DNA of 34,602 bases from Gnomoniopsis sp. IMI 355080 (lineage: Eukaryota; Ascomycota; Sordariomycetes; Diaporthales; Gnomoniaceae), in the NCBI GenBank assembly GCA_027946555.1, contig JAPEVC010000305.1, forward strand, positions 1 through 34,602, given 5' to 3'. Position numbers and translations under genes: made by a program. This document shows, one piece after another, positions 11,215 through 20,745 of this stretch. The notes under the pieces are model-generated. The model had not been told where the DNA came from and searched no databases. It saw nothing but the letters and a program-made list of their open reading frames with translations. The stretch's first letter is position 1. Each line of letters opens with the position of its first letter.

Positions 11215-12268
11215 ATGAGCTCGATTCGGGAAGATCGCGAGGGACAGCGTTTCCTTCTAGATGGTGAACAGGACCCACGCGGATCGCAAACTTGCCCGCG
11301 CAACGAACAGAAATTCCCCACGTTTGGTATATGTGGGTTTCTCTTCCTTTGCCAAGTCTTTCTCCTGATATTGAACACGGCTTTTGTCGTTTTGAATACT
11401 GGTGAGGCCCGTGTAGGAGGGCCTACTTCTGCTATCGAGCGTGACGAGCCCTACTGTAAGTCAAGGCTCTATCCAAAAATCAAGATGCTTCGCATGGCCC
11501 TCTTACATTTCAGCAGCACCAGCGAAGTCGTCAATGCAGCACGTGGTACAGGATTTCAACCATGGCACAAATTCCTCACTTTACTTCGGAGAGCCAAGCA
11601 AAGAACTAGATTTAGCATGGGCACACTTGTTAAGACGTAAGCTATACCAATGCCGTGTCTGGAGCGAAAGTTGCTAAATGGCTGAATATTTAAGCATCTA
11701 TGATCAAAGTTTCAAGGGACGAGCTGGAAAGACTTAATGCCTCTTCCATACCACTACGAGATGGTTCGGGATACATAGGGTACCTTGAAACAGGACATAT
11801 GCTCCACTGTGTGGTAAGCCGGGTCCTCTGTGCACTATGCAGTGCACAAATGCTCCTGCTGTCTAAATACTAATCACTCATGATTTTACATAGAAACGAA
11901 TGTACCAGTACATGCATCAAGATCATTACCCTCACATCGTACAGAAGGGCGAGTTCACAACTGGACATATGAGTTCGTATTCTTTCACCCTTTGACAATT
12001 CATTATTCACAAATTTTGCTAAGATTCTTCCCTAGACCATTGCTTCGAACTCCTTCGTTTGGGGATCATGTGCAATGCAGAGCCAACGATCGTGACTTAC
12101 CACTGGGATGGCCCATTCTCTCTAAGGTCTCAGAGGCGGGGCCCTCGAAAGTGCGTGGATTGGGAGGCACTCGACACTTGGGTAGACCAGAGGGCCGTGA
12201 TCGTTGAGCATTGGGATGAGTTCCTTTCTAGCCTTGTGCCGGAAAATGAGGATTCTAAGACCACTTGA
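11215..12268 (+). CDS. UstYa-family (DUF3328) protein, candidate peptide-tailoring oxidase
   Basis: Five exons: 11215-11455, 11514-11636, 11695-11813, 11894-11972, 12036-12268, all GT-AG with consistent phases, 264 residues. The layout matches UstYa proteins: a short cytoplasmic N-terminus, one membrane anchor (about 37-60), then a lumenal domain with the family stretch YFGEPSKELDLAWAHLLR (104-121), the VSRDELERLN region, and the two diagnostic HxxHC motifs, HMLHC (156-160) and HMNHC (186-190). Family members catalyse oxidative cyclisation or hydroxylation in fungal ribosomal peptide (ustiloxin, phomopsin, asperipin) and some non-ribosomal peptide pathways. A secreted short-peptide gene lies 1.3 kb downstream and an FAD monooxygenase follows, which supports a peptide-modifying role. 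The length is typical and no motif is broken. The substrate is inferred, not shown. Confidence 0.9.
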
Positions 12269-13543
12269 TGCAAAAATACCGAAATACAAATGCACAGGCT
12301 TTGGTGCTTTCAAGTAAATGCGTAATTAAATACAATGATTCTCCGTTAGAATACACTGCAATGAGGAAATCCAAGTTCTGTTATCGACATCCCATATACA
12401 GGCAATCTGTCCAAGAACGGGACGTCCTACCGAGGGTGGTCCTACCGAGGGTTTCGACACCCATATTAAGACCAAAACTCTTTCCATAGTAGTAAGGCTT
12501 ATTGGATCTGTATCCGGGGAATCGACAGGAAAAGTCTATAGGATCGGTCTATTTGCCCGACTGCCACGCAGTCAGGCTCTGTAGATAGAGAAATGAGCAA
12601 GAACCACCTCTATGACACAGATACAAACAGGTGATTACTTAGGTACACATCACGAGACAAGTTACCCATCTACCTAGGTAAATGAAGCAAGGCTGCTTAG
12701 TAACATTCTACAATCTCTGTTTTACTTTCCTCTCAGGGGTGATGGTTGTTGCTTGTGGGAGGGCTCGGTTCGCCAACTTCAAAGACCTCCGGAGTTCCTG
12801 TCCAACGCCCGGAAATTAAACGCGTTTAGGCAGTGTGCTAATGATATCTTACCAAGTTCCGAAAAATCGAAATTGGGATACTAGGAACACAGACTTCATG
12901 CAATGCAACGTATTCTCAGGGCCGCCGTATCGGCAAATAGTTGATTTGACAATGCACGGAAAGGAACTGGCGTTCTATTCCATCAGTGACTTTCAAAATC
13001 CGTGCAGCATGCATATTTGAAATAATGAAGCAATTGATCACAAGGCAGACTCACAGTGGCTTGCAACAAGTATGCAGATGTGATTAATGCAACGCATTGC
13101 AGCCGTGACGAAGACACACTTGCACACCTGGGCAACTAAGAACTTTACTGATCCTTCAAATCTTGAGATTCAACGCGTCCTAATTGATATTTTGTAGAGT
13201 CGACAGGGATCTCGGCACAGTATAGCGCGCCTAACTGGCCATTAGGAGAGGGTAACAAACTCTGGAACATGTACCTAGCCATGGATTGGCGTACCTAGGT
13301 AGCACTATATTTCAGGTCCACGATCGACTGCCCTACCATGTCTTAGACTCGCAAAGCTCTCAGTTCATAAACTCGACTATCTAACGCGTATTCAAGGCCC
13401 GTTACTTCAGCGCTACATCTTTCGGTGCTCGAGCAAAGTCCTCATCTACACCTACGTTGTCTACCAACATATGTTGCGCTGTTCATAGTACCACGTCAAG
13501 CAACGCGTCGATTTCTGAATAACTTCCGACCCTTACTATTATA
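12269..13543. other. Intergenic region with a short tandem repeat and palindromes
   Basis: No supportable gene. It holds two copies of the 14-mer GTCCTACCGAGGGT (12424-12437 and 12439-12452) separated by one base, and copies of the TACCTAGGTA palindrome at 12671-12680 and 13291-13301. The last few hundred bases are the promoter of the small peptide gene at 13544. The 186-nt frame at 12835-13020 shows no recognisable feature. Confidence 0.5.
12424..12452 (+). repeat. 14-nt tandem direct repeat between the UstYa-like and peptide genes
   Basis: GTCCTACCGAGGGT occurs at 12424-12437 and again at 12439-12452 with one base between, giving a period of 15. Two adjacent copies in the spacer of a candidate cluster could be a paired regulator-binding site, or a chance duplication. 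Copy number is seen; function is inference. Confidence 0.5.
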
Positions 13544-13814
13544 ATGAAGCAAGCCTTTGTGGCCCTTTTCTTAGCAGTTGCTGCTGTGGCGATGCCAGTT
13601 CATACGAGTAAGCACTCGCAAATCCCATGGCCAAGATGTGCCAATGTATTACTTGGTTGGATATTGATACTGATGATCTATAGAGCAGTCATTCTACGCT
13701 GATCCGAAAGATTACCAGCCTGAGGCTCGTGATGGAACGAATACATTCGAGCCTGATGCAGGATTCTATGCACCAACCGCAGATGCAAACATCATTGAGG
13801 AGAGAGACGCTTGA
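13544..13814 (+). CDS. Small secreted peptide (64 residues), candidate ribosomal peptide precursor
   Basis: Two exons, 13544-13607 and 13684-13814, with donor GTAAGC and acceptor CTATAG in phase 1. The intron separates the secretion signal (residues 1-17, MKQAFVALFLAVAAVAM) from the mature part. The remaining ~47 residues have no cysteine and are rich in Asp/Glu, Pro and Tyr. They contain an imperfect duplication: FYAD...EARD at 25-38 and FYAP...EERD at 49-63. The gene lies between a UstYa/DUF3328 gene and an FAD monooxygenase on the same strand, where a dikaritin-type precursor would be expected, and Tyr/Phe-containing cores are usual substrates of such enzymes. It lacks the Lys-Arg (Kex2) sites of known dikaritin precursors, so a plain secreted peptide or effector remains possible. 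The exon structure is convincing; the precursor role is inference. Confidence 0.65.
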
Positions 13815-14944
13815 GAAAGCTGGAGCGGCATCGGGCAACACAATTGCATTACATAAATTGTTCTGAGTGTTATGAAGTTGTATCTCGAGAACAAAAGCGT
13901 GCAGAGGTAGCCTCTGAATATACAATGGCTCATTCTTGTCGGGCTAATACACAGCTGTGTTGTCAAACTAGAGACCGCGGTCTGCCCCGTATAAGCGGGA
14001 AGCTGATTGTCGATGAAAACATCACTTTTGCTGCGCTCTGCCAATGAACAACGTAGAAAAGCAAGGGATTGTGGCGGATACTCTGTCATTGGGCTGCGAA
14101 CTGGGAAGCTGACGACAAGACACCGTAGTCCGTAACGATGATGGGTCACGAAGCGTTATATCTCTTGAATGCGGCAATGCCAACGTTCCTGGATAGAAGG
14201 CAGTCTATCCTTAGGGGTCTATCGGATTGGTCCGGCATAGATGAAACTGCTACCCATCCTTCCATATTGTTGAGACCCAAGTGAGCCTACCGCAATGTCA
14301 GAACGTGAATCGCAACAAGGGCGAACTTTGCAATGTGGTGATTTATGGACAGCAGACCGAGAGGAAGGGAAACCATCGATCGTTTTGAAAGGAACTCTGT
14401 GTCCGGCGGCTAATTGTCCAGGGATTTACCTGGCTACCTAGGTATTTCACCTGGGGAAGTACAGATATGAATACTACATCACAATCCTCGAGTTTTAACC
14501 GCATGATACGTGATAGTGACTTCAGCCACACCCAGTCAGACACTTGACCATCGATGGGACGTTGCGAAAAAGAACACCGCCCATGACCTATCCTTGCATT
14601 CAAAAACAAGTCTCGAGATTCGGTTGCTCTTTATCACTAAGACCTTGATTCACATTGCGAAGGTCACCCATATTTCATGGTTCAAAAATTAAACTGTACT
14701 TAATACACTAACAGCGATGCTAGCGTGCGGCACGACTTTTGAAGTTCAATTCTATTGTCCTTTATCTACATAGGTATTTAAGTAAGCACTCCCGGTCTGC
14801 TTTTGATAATGAGAGCCGGCAAATTAGGTATCTCCAATTGATCCTCACTCTTGCATAAGACGACTTCCAAGGTTATCGCTCCAGCTCAAAACCGTTACAG
14901 AGGAATTTCTTGTATTACAGAACACCTTGTTCGAGCCATCCACC
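13815..14944. other. Intergenic region upstream of the FAD monooxygenase
   Basis: About 1.1 kb containing the 3' UTR of the peptide gene and the promoter of the monooxygenase. No frame with recognisable content on either strand. A TACCTAGGTA palindrome lies at 14435-14444. The start codon at 14945 has a good context (CCACCATG). Confidence 0.45.
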
Positions 14945-16527
14945 ATGTCTCAGATCGAAAGAATTCGCATTGCGATCACTGGCGGTGGTTTAGCTGGCGC
15001 CACGCTCCTCCGCGCCCTTCTCCCATACTCACACCTCGACGTTCACATTTTCGAGGCTGCCCCAGAATTCAAGGAAGCCGGTGCGAGCATCGGCATCTCG
15101 CGCAATGCTCTCGCAGCGCTCGAGCTTATCGGTCCCTCGGCAGTTCAGTGTGTCGAGCGCGCGGGCGCCTTTGCGCAGGATGCCTTCGTCGTGAAGCTCG
15201 CCGTTGGCGAGAGCCAAGGACATACCGTGGCCGAGGTGGGCAGAAACCGCGGCTGGTATCTGAAGAGCGCACATCGTCCCGCGTTACTCAGGGAGCTGCT
15301 GGAAGGCACACCGGCGGACTGTATGCATACGTCTAAAAAGCTCGACAAGTTTGTCCAGAGACCTGACGGTTCTCTCGAACTGCACTTGTACGTATCCCTC
15401 GGACCTTCTCATTTGTCTAGCTTTGAATGGTCGCAAATTGAAGACCAGGACCACCTTCTCTGCCCTTGAGTATCGCTGGGAGCTCTTGCAAGCTTGACGA
15501 TTAAAGTTCAAGGACTGACCTCTATTCTGCTCCACTAGCCTGGACGGGACCACCCACGACTGCGATATCCTCATCGGTGCTGATGGGGTGCGTAGCACCG
15601 TCCGCAAATGGGTTCTCGGAGAAAACAATCCCGCTGCCAATCCACAGAATTCAGGCTGGTGGGTACTTTGGTGCGTGAAGTCATTTGAGGAGGCCCAAGC
15701 CCACGGAGTGGGCTTGGAAGATACCTGCCAGCACGCATGGATTGGAGACGGCACGTATTCCATGCATTCGATCTTTAGTCGAGGCCAGATGGTATCCTTT
15801 GCCATATGTGCTCGCGATGAGGACGCTGGGGATCGCCACAGTCGCCCTATTTCTGCCGAGGAAATCCGCACACTCTATCGTAATTACCCGCCGAATTTAG
15901 TGAAAGCTATCGAGGAGGTACGATTTCTACTACGCTCTCATGTATGCTTGGCGACAATGTGGCTAATACTTATGTATTTGTGTGAGCAGATGTTCTGTGA
16001 CAAGCCTGAACAAAGTGCTTTTTACCTCTGGGAACATTCAGTACCGGCTTCTACCTATGTGTCCGGTCCATTATGCTTGATTGGAGATTCAGCACACGCA
16101 ACTACACCATGGTAAGACTCTTACAATGATATGTTAGGGCAGGTGAAAGTTCCTCTCTATGCGAAGGACGCTAACCGCCCAAATATGATACAGGCAAGCT
16201 TCCGGTGGCGCCATGTCCCTTGAAGATGCCCTAATTCTGAGCGCTCTCCTTGGTAAAGCCAAATCAGTATCAGATGCAATAGTAGCTTTGAAAGTGTATG
16301 ACGAGGTCCGTCGTCCACGGACACAACGTATCATCGAATCAAGTCGTGGAACAGGATTTATGATGACGGGTCGAGGAGCAGAGACAGGGTTAAATGCACA
16401 TTTGTTAAAGGAAAAGTTGTCTCCAAGATGGGATTTCATTCACAACCTCGACGTTGAGAAGCATAAAGACGAAGCGGTTGAAATGCTGGAACGAGCGCTG
16501 CAAGTTGAGCACAAGACTACGAGCTGA
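14945..16527 (+). CDS. FAD-dependent monooxygenase, salicylate-hydroxylase-like
   Basis: Class A flavoprotein hydroxylase: uses NAD(P)H and O2 to hydroxylate an aromatic or similar small substrate. Four exons, 14945-15387, 15539-15917, 15990-16111 and 16194-16527, give 425 residues with matching phases. The three family fingerprints are intact: the Rossmann glycine motif GGGLAG (13-18) with ribose-binding Glu37, the DG motif ILIGADGVRSTVR (158-170), and the GD motif LIGDSAHATTPW (304-315) followed by GGAMSLEDA. Length is normal for the family. No secretion signal or membrane anchor, so probably cytosolic. It is the third same-strand gene after a UstYa-like and a small peptide gene; flavin monooxygenases also occur in ustiloxin-type clusters, but this family is equally common in aromatic catabolism. 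The substrate cannot be read from sequence. Confidence 0.93.
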
Positions 16528-16928
16528 GTTTATCTGAGTCTGCAGCACACCAATTGGTGACCACATGAAACACCGGGATTTCGCGGCGCATATTCGAATT
16601 CGGGTGTGCTGACTCCCAGAAGGCCGCCCAAAGTGACTATGAAACTTCTTCCGAAGGTGAGGGCAAGTTGGAAAAATTGCGGGCGTTGAAGATTCCATGG
16701 AGACCCCAAGGAGTCTTTAGCCCACAGCTTCTTGATTAGCAAATGGTACTTTATTACACTCTTAATTTCATTTCGACTTCTGCTGTACATGCAACAAATC
16801 GATGGCCCACCCTGCCCAAGCTCACTCGGGCATTCGAATCCGACAAAATCAAAAGTCTTCCTAGCCGAACCTGGAATTGGCTCTTCAGCAATGAATAATT
16901 ATTTCGTGATTCTGATGGCCACAGTGGT

Positions 16929-17162
16929 TCATTCCGCATGGAAGAGCATGCGTTCATATACCAACGTGCGTTTATTGACATCCTTCTCCTTCCTGGCCCG
17001 CGGGTGGTGAGATATGTACCAGTCGTCTGTTCCAGGTATGTTGAGGACGCTGTTTTGACCAGTGGCCACAGTAACCTTACGTCTCTGCTGAAGAACAACA
17101 CCTCTGACTACAAAAGGCCCGAGAGGAGCATTTGACATTCCATAGGATACTTCAGTTGAAAG
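16929..17162 (-). pseudogene. Relic of a GH43 glycosidase (C-terminal part of the beta-propeller)
   Basis: A minus-strand frame reads LSTEVSYGMSNAPLGPF, then ATGQNSVLNIPGTDDWYISHH and further to MLFHAE. This closely follows the end of family 43 arabinanase/xylosidase-type propellers, which carry a SPLGPF strand, then a TGHHSVLNIPGTDEWYIVYHRR-like strand and a conserved DRM(x)F strand. The frame is cut by a TGA directly upstream and by another after about 75 codons. The catalytic Asp/Glu parts of the domain are absent upstream, and the Arg/His of the last strand looks eroded (SHHPRARK). I see no splice sites that would rescue it, so it is best read as a decayed fragment. An unfound multi-exon gene is unlikely. 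Confidence 0.6.
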
Positions 17163-18670
17163 TCAAGTTTCTGGGAGCAATGACGTAATTTAATGTAAAT
17201 CTGGCAAGGGTAGAGGGAGCAAAAGCTGTGAAAGGTGAGCACTGTGCGGTGGAAGCTCTGATAAAGAGTTAGGAGCTTTTCGTGTTATTCTAGCAAAGCT
17301 GAGGCCGGAAAACTTTCACATGACCGGGTGATCTGGTAGAAAAGAGACATTGCGTTTCTTGAGCTCTCTCATATTGCATGCAAAGCCTATCAAAGGACAA
17401 TGTAACCTTTTTACTTGATAGTCTTTTCGACTTCACGGTCATTACCGTGTCCTATACCAGATGAATTGAATTTTCTTCCAATCTCGAAGGATTCGAAAGT
17501 TGTGCGTTAGTTGAGAGTCTGAATGTGTGCAATTGAAGCTTCGTGGCTCAAAATGTGCGCAAAATACACTAGCAAAGCGCTTGCTTGAGATTCGTTGAGA
17601 TTCGTGGCACCAGGGTTTAGCTTTCCTTTTACATGCTAGCCACGCATTTGGCTTACATTATTCATGATGATGCATAAACAATACAGTATTCAGATGGAAA
17701 ATATGTCTGCATTGTCTGGTCTGAGAACAGCACCCGTAATGGCTTGCTCGGTGATAACTTGGGGATGTATGTATAAACTGCGTCATGATATCGAAAGGCG
17801 AACACGAAGAGGATCAAGAAGAGCCACAGACAGCTTGCTCGTCTTGCTCTAACAATATGAATGATGAACCCTTTTGTACCTAGGTAGATCAGGAACCAGA
17901 TGTTGAATCTTCTCTTGGCGAGAATCAGGCTGGGACGGCGCATGCCATGCTCTTCGGTTTCTACCAGGCCTATCTCTAATATGGAGACTGAGGCCCGCTG
18001 GAATTACACTCGACTTGTGCTTATGTGAATGTTGATAGTTTCCTGCCCTTGAATGATGGTTTATCAGAATTTTGTTGTCATTGGAACAGCGTCCGTGGAC
18101 ATGCAAGACGTTCATTACTTCTTTCAGAGTACCATGCATGAGGTAGTACACATAAATCAACCTGAAGTCTAATTCAAGTATTCTACATCCTAGAGATACA
18201 GCATAAGTGAACTCAGATTTTGGTAATTATATCTTGCAATGAAGGAATACAATACATAATAAAAAAATGCTTCACCAGTCAATGCCCTGCACCCGAGCGA
18301 AGGTTGTCGTCAATATTGAGGTCGGTGACTTCCGAGGCTCTCCAGGCAGTATCCCTGTACACGACTGCTGGGACAGGGATTAAGTTTTTGACAACGTCAT
18401 AGCTTCTACGACCACCCTCCAGCTAGCTTCCTTCCTACAAAGAATCTCGACCTTCCACCTGTAGGCTTTTTGGTCGCAACCGGGCTGCTCCCTCTCTACC
18501 CTCTTCGGTCCGGATTGCAGCAGTTCTCCTATAAACCTGTGAAAAGGCCACTCGCGACTATTGCTTCTTTGAGGAATACGCCATCACAGTCAGGGCCCTT
18601 CGACCACCTGTCCCGTTGTCCCCATCGCGAACGCGACGCCTCGCACTCAACTCCCCTTTTCTCCCTCGCG
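17163..18670. other. Intergenic region, upstream of the FIT-family gene
   Basis: No supportable gene on either strand. The first part may carry further unrecognisable remains of the GH43 gene. A GTACCTAGGTA palindrome lies at 17876-17886. The last 250 bases are CT-rich and are probably the promoter and leader of the gene at 18671. Confidence 0.45.
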
Positions 18671-19786
18671 ATGGACTCCCCAGCAGCCAACACACGAGCG
18701 CGATCCAAAATGTCCTCTGCTCCAACGCAGCTGAACGGTAGCACGTCCGCCGAGCCCGCCTCCAACACGGCCACGGGTCCCACGCGCAACCCGCCCTTCC
18801 TGCCGACGCCCGTCGAAGCCGCCCTTTTGCTCGCCTACCCGCTCATCCTCACTTTCGGTACGCTCTTCTCCCTGCTCTCGCCCACCGTGCGCAATTCCCC
18901 CTACGACTATGGCGCCCAGGCCCACTCCCAAGATCCGGCCTTTTCGCCGTCGTATTTCGCCCGCAAGAGCAACATCTTCAATGTCGTCTTCGTCAAGCAG
19001 GGCTGGGCCTGGATCACCGCGGCCTTTTTCTTCTTTCTCTTTACCCACCCCGCCACGAAGAGCGCGCAAAGCCGGACCCGGGGTTTCATACGCTGGGGTT
19101 TGGTGACGAGCTGGTGGGTGCTTGTTACACAGTGGTGCTTCGGCCCTGCCATCATCGACCGGAGCTTCCGCTTCACCGGTGGCAAGTGTGACGTCGCGGA
19201 TGCCAAAATCGTCGAGGGTGTGGCGAGTGGGAAGGACATCTTCACGAACGCTGCGTGTAGGGCCGCGGGAGGCCAGTGGCGCGGGGGACACGATATCAGT
19301 GGCCACGTGTTCTTGCTCGTGTTGGGGAGCTATTTCCTGGTCCAGGAGGTTGGTTGGGTGTACTTGAACCACTGGCGACGGGGCTCCGCGGCCTCTTTAT
19401 CAATACGTGATGAGCGCAGTGTGGTCATGCACGATGGGGCGATTAAGAGCGCTGCTGTCGAGGCTGAGCGGTTTGCCGATGTTGTGGAGCACCGGGTGTT
19501 GAGCGCGTGGGATGCGCTGGCGTTGGGTGGGAAGTTTGCTGGCGGTGTGATAGTCGCAAGCTGGTGGATGCTCCTTATGACGGCTATTTTCTTCCATACG
19601 TGGTTTGAGAAGGTAGGTGCCTTTGTCTTTGTTGCACATTCGCGTCATTGTGTTTGGAAACTGACTCCGCATTTTCGACAATAGTTTACTGGTCTTCTCG
19701 TTGCCTTGACAGGACTTTACGCTATCTACTTCCTTCCCCGAGTCCTACCGCCATTACGAGGGATTGTTGGCCTGCCTGGGATATAA
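18671..19786 (+). CDS. SCS3: FIT family protein (FIT2/Scs3 homologue), ER lipid metabolism
   Basis: FIT proteins sit in the ER membrane, act as acyl-CoA diphosphatases and are needed for normal lipid-droplet budding and phospholipid homeostasis. Exons 18671-19612 and 19685-19786 (donor GTAGGT, acceptor ACAATAG, phase 0) give 347 residues. About six hydrophobic spans are visible (near 48-70, 110-128, 146-165, 212-228, 287-308 and 315-335). The two family histidines are present: His207 in GGHDISGH and His309 in FFHTWFEK, the latter right at the exon junction. Residues 1-45 form a Ser/Thr/Pro-rich, disordered leader. An in-frame frame upstream of 18671 has no ATG. A start at Met14 (18710) is an alternative. 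Loops with cysteines (CDVADA, ACRAAGG) lie between spans 3 and 4. Confidence 0.92.
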
Positions 19787-20745
19787 CACGTGTTAAATAC
19801 AATGAGATGGACCGGGGAGGATGTTGGATGACGAAGGCATACCGCGTTTATGCATAGGATATCACTAATATTATTATCAAGAGCATTAGCCACTGGAACC
19901 TCGCCTCAGTGACTCAGAACGGCTACAATTCACAGGCTTAGCGCAGCCCGGTTTGAGTGGATGAGTAACAAAAATCAAGACATGACAGGTACACATTCCA
20001 GCATGATGGAAGTGCCATGTACTGAAGATATGGCTTGTCTCCAGACAATCTAAAATTTAATTGGCACTAGGCTTAAGGGCCCCAGTAAACAAGTTGCTGC
20101 ATCGCAAAGAGCGTGTTTTGTTTTGTCTTTAGTTTCTAATCCTGTCAGGTTCTATTCTATTCCAGCTTGCAAAACCCCTTATTCTCAGTCATCTGCCCGA
20201 GTCCAGCCATGGCCTACAGCCTACAGGTATGTCGGCCATGCCAAAAAGCGGTACCTGAGGACAGTGACGAGAAGTTTCCCCATGTTTGCGACTAAGCCCA
20301 CAATCACCTTTGCGTTACCTGTCAATGGCAGTAGATCTCCCCCGGATTGCGTACTGCTGGCCTTTTTCGAGCGTCCTGTCTCGCGCGGCTGCTGCCTTGT
20401 AAAGTGGAGATGGCATTGCTGACATCGTTGCATGCCCCAGGGGCGACGCACTACGAATTGGCCGACTACAGGTATTGACTATACATGCTACCATGTCAGG
20501 GGACTCAAGGCAGTAGATTTGCATTAATGCGCGGAATGAAAAAGCAAGCTGTCATCAACGCCTAGACAAGTATAAAAGATCGTTGTCCACACCAATAACA
20601 CATATATTTTCATTCTCGTTATATATAGATTTTGAACATAACACTCTCTAAGATCGCAAGCACATTCTCACTCATTCAACATCTGTAGTCTATCTGAACG
20701 CCAGTCATTTACGAATTGGTGCGAGCTCAGCACCAGACGAAGCCC
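19787..20745. other. Intergenic region and promoter of the gene at 20746
   Basis: No supportable frame. The end carries a TATA element (20571-20578) and a CT/AT-rich leader. Nothing else recognised. Confidence 0.5.
20571..20578 (+). promoter_or_regulatory. Likely TATA box of the hypothetical gene at 20746
   Basis: TATAAAAG, 168 nt upstream of the ATG at 20746, followed by ACCAATAACAC and an AT-rich stretch. A strong match to a canonical TATA box in a fitting position; not tested. Confidence 0.45.

Noticed and set aside
13608..13683. Kex2 (Lys-Arg) processing sites expected in a dikaritin precursor at 13544-13814
   Set aside because: Looked for KR, KK and RR in the spliced peptide and found none. 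This weakens but does not remove the precursor idea.
18647..19372. 241-codon minus-strand frame opposite the FIT gene
   Set aside because: Antisense shadow of a conserved membrane-protein exon. Its Gly/Arg/Glu richness mirrors the opposite strand.
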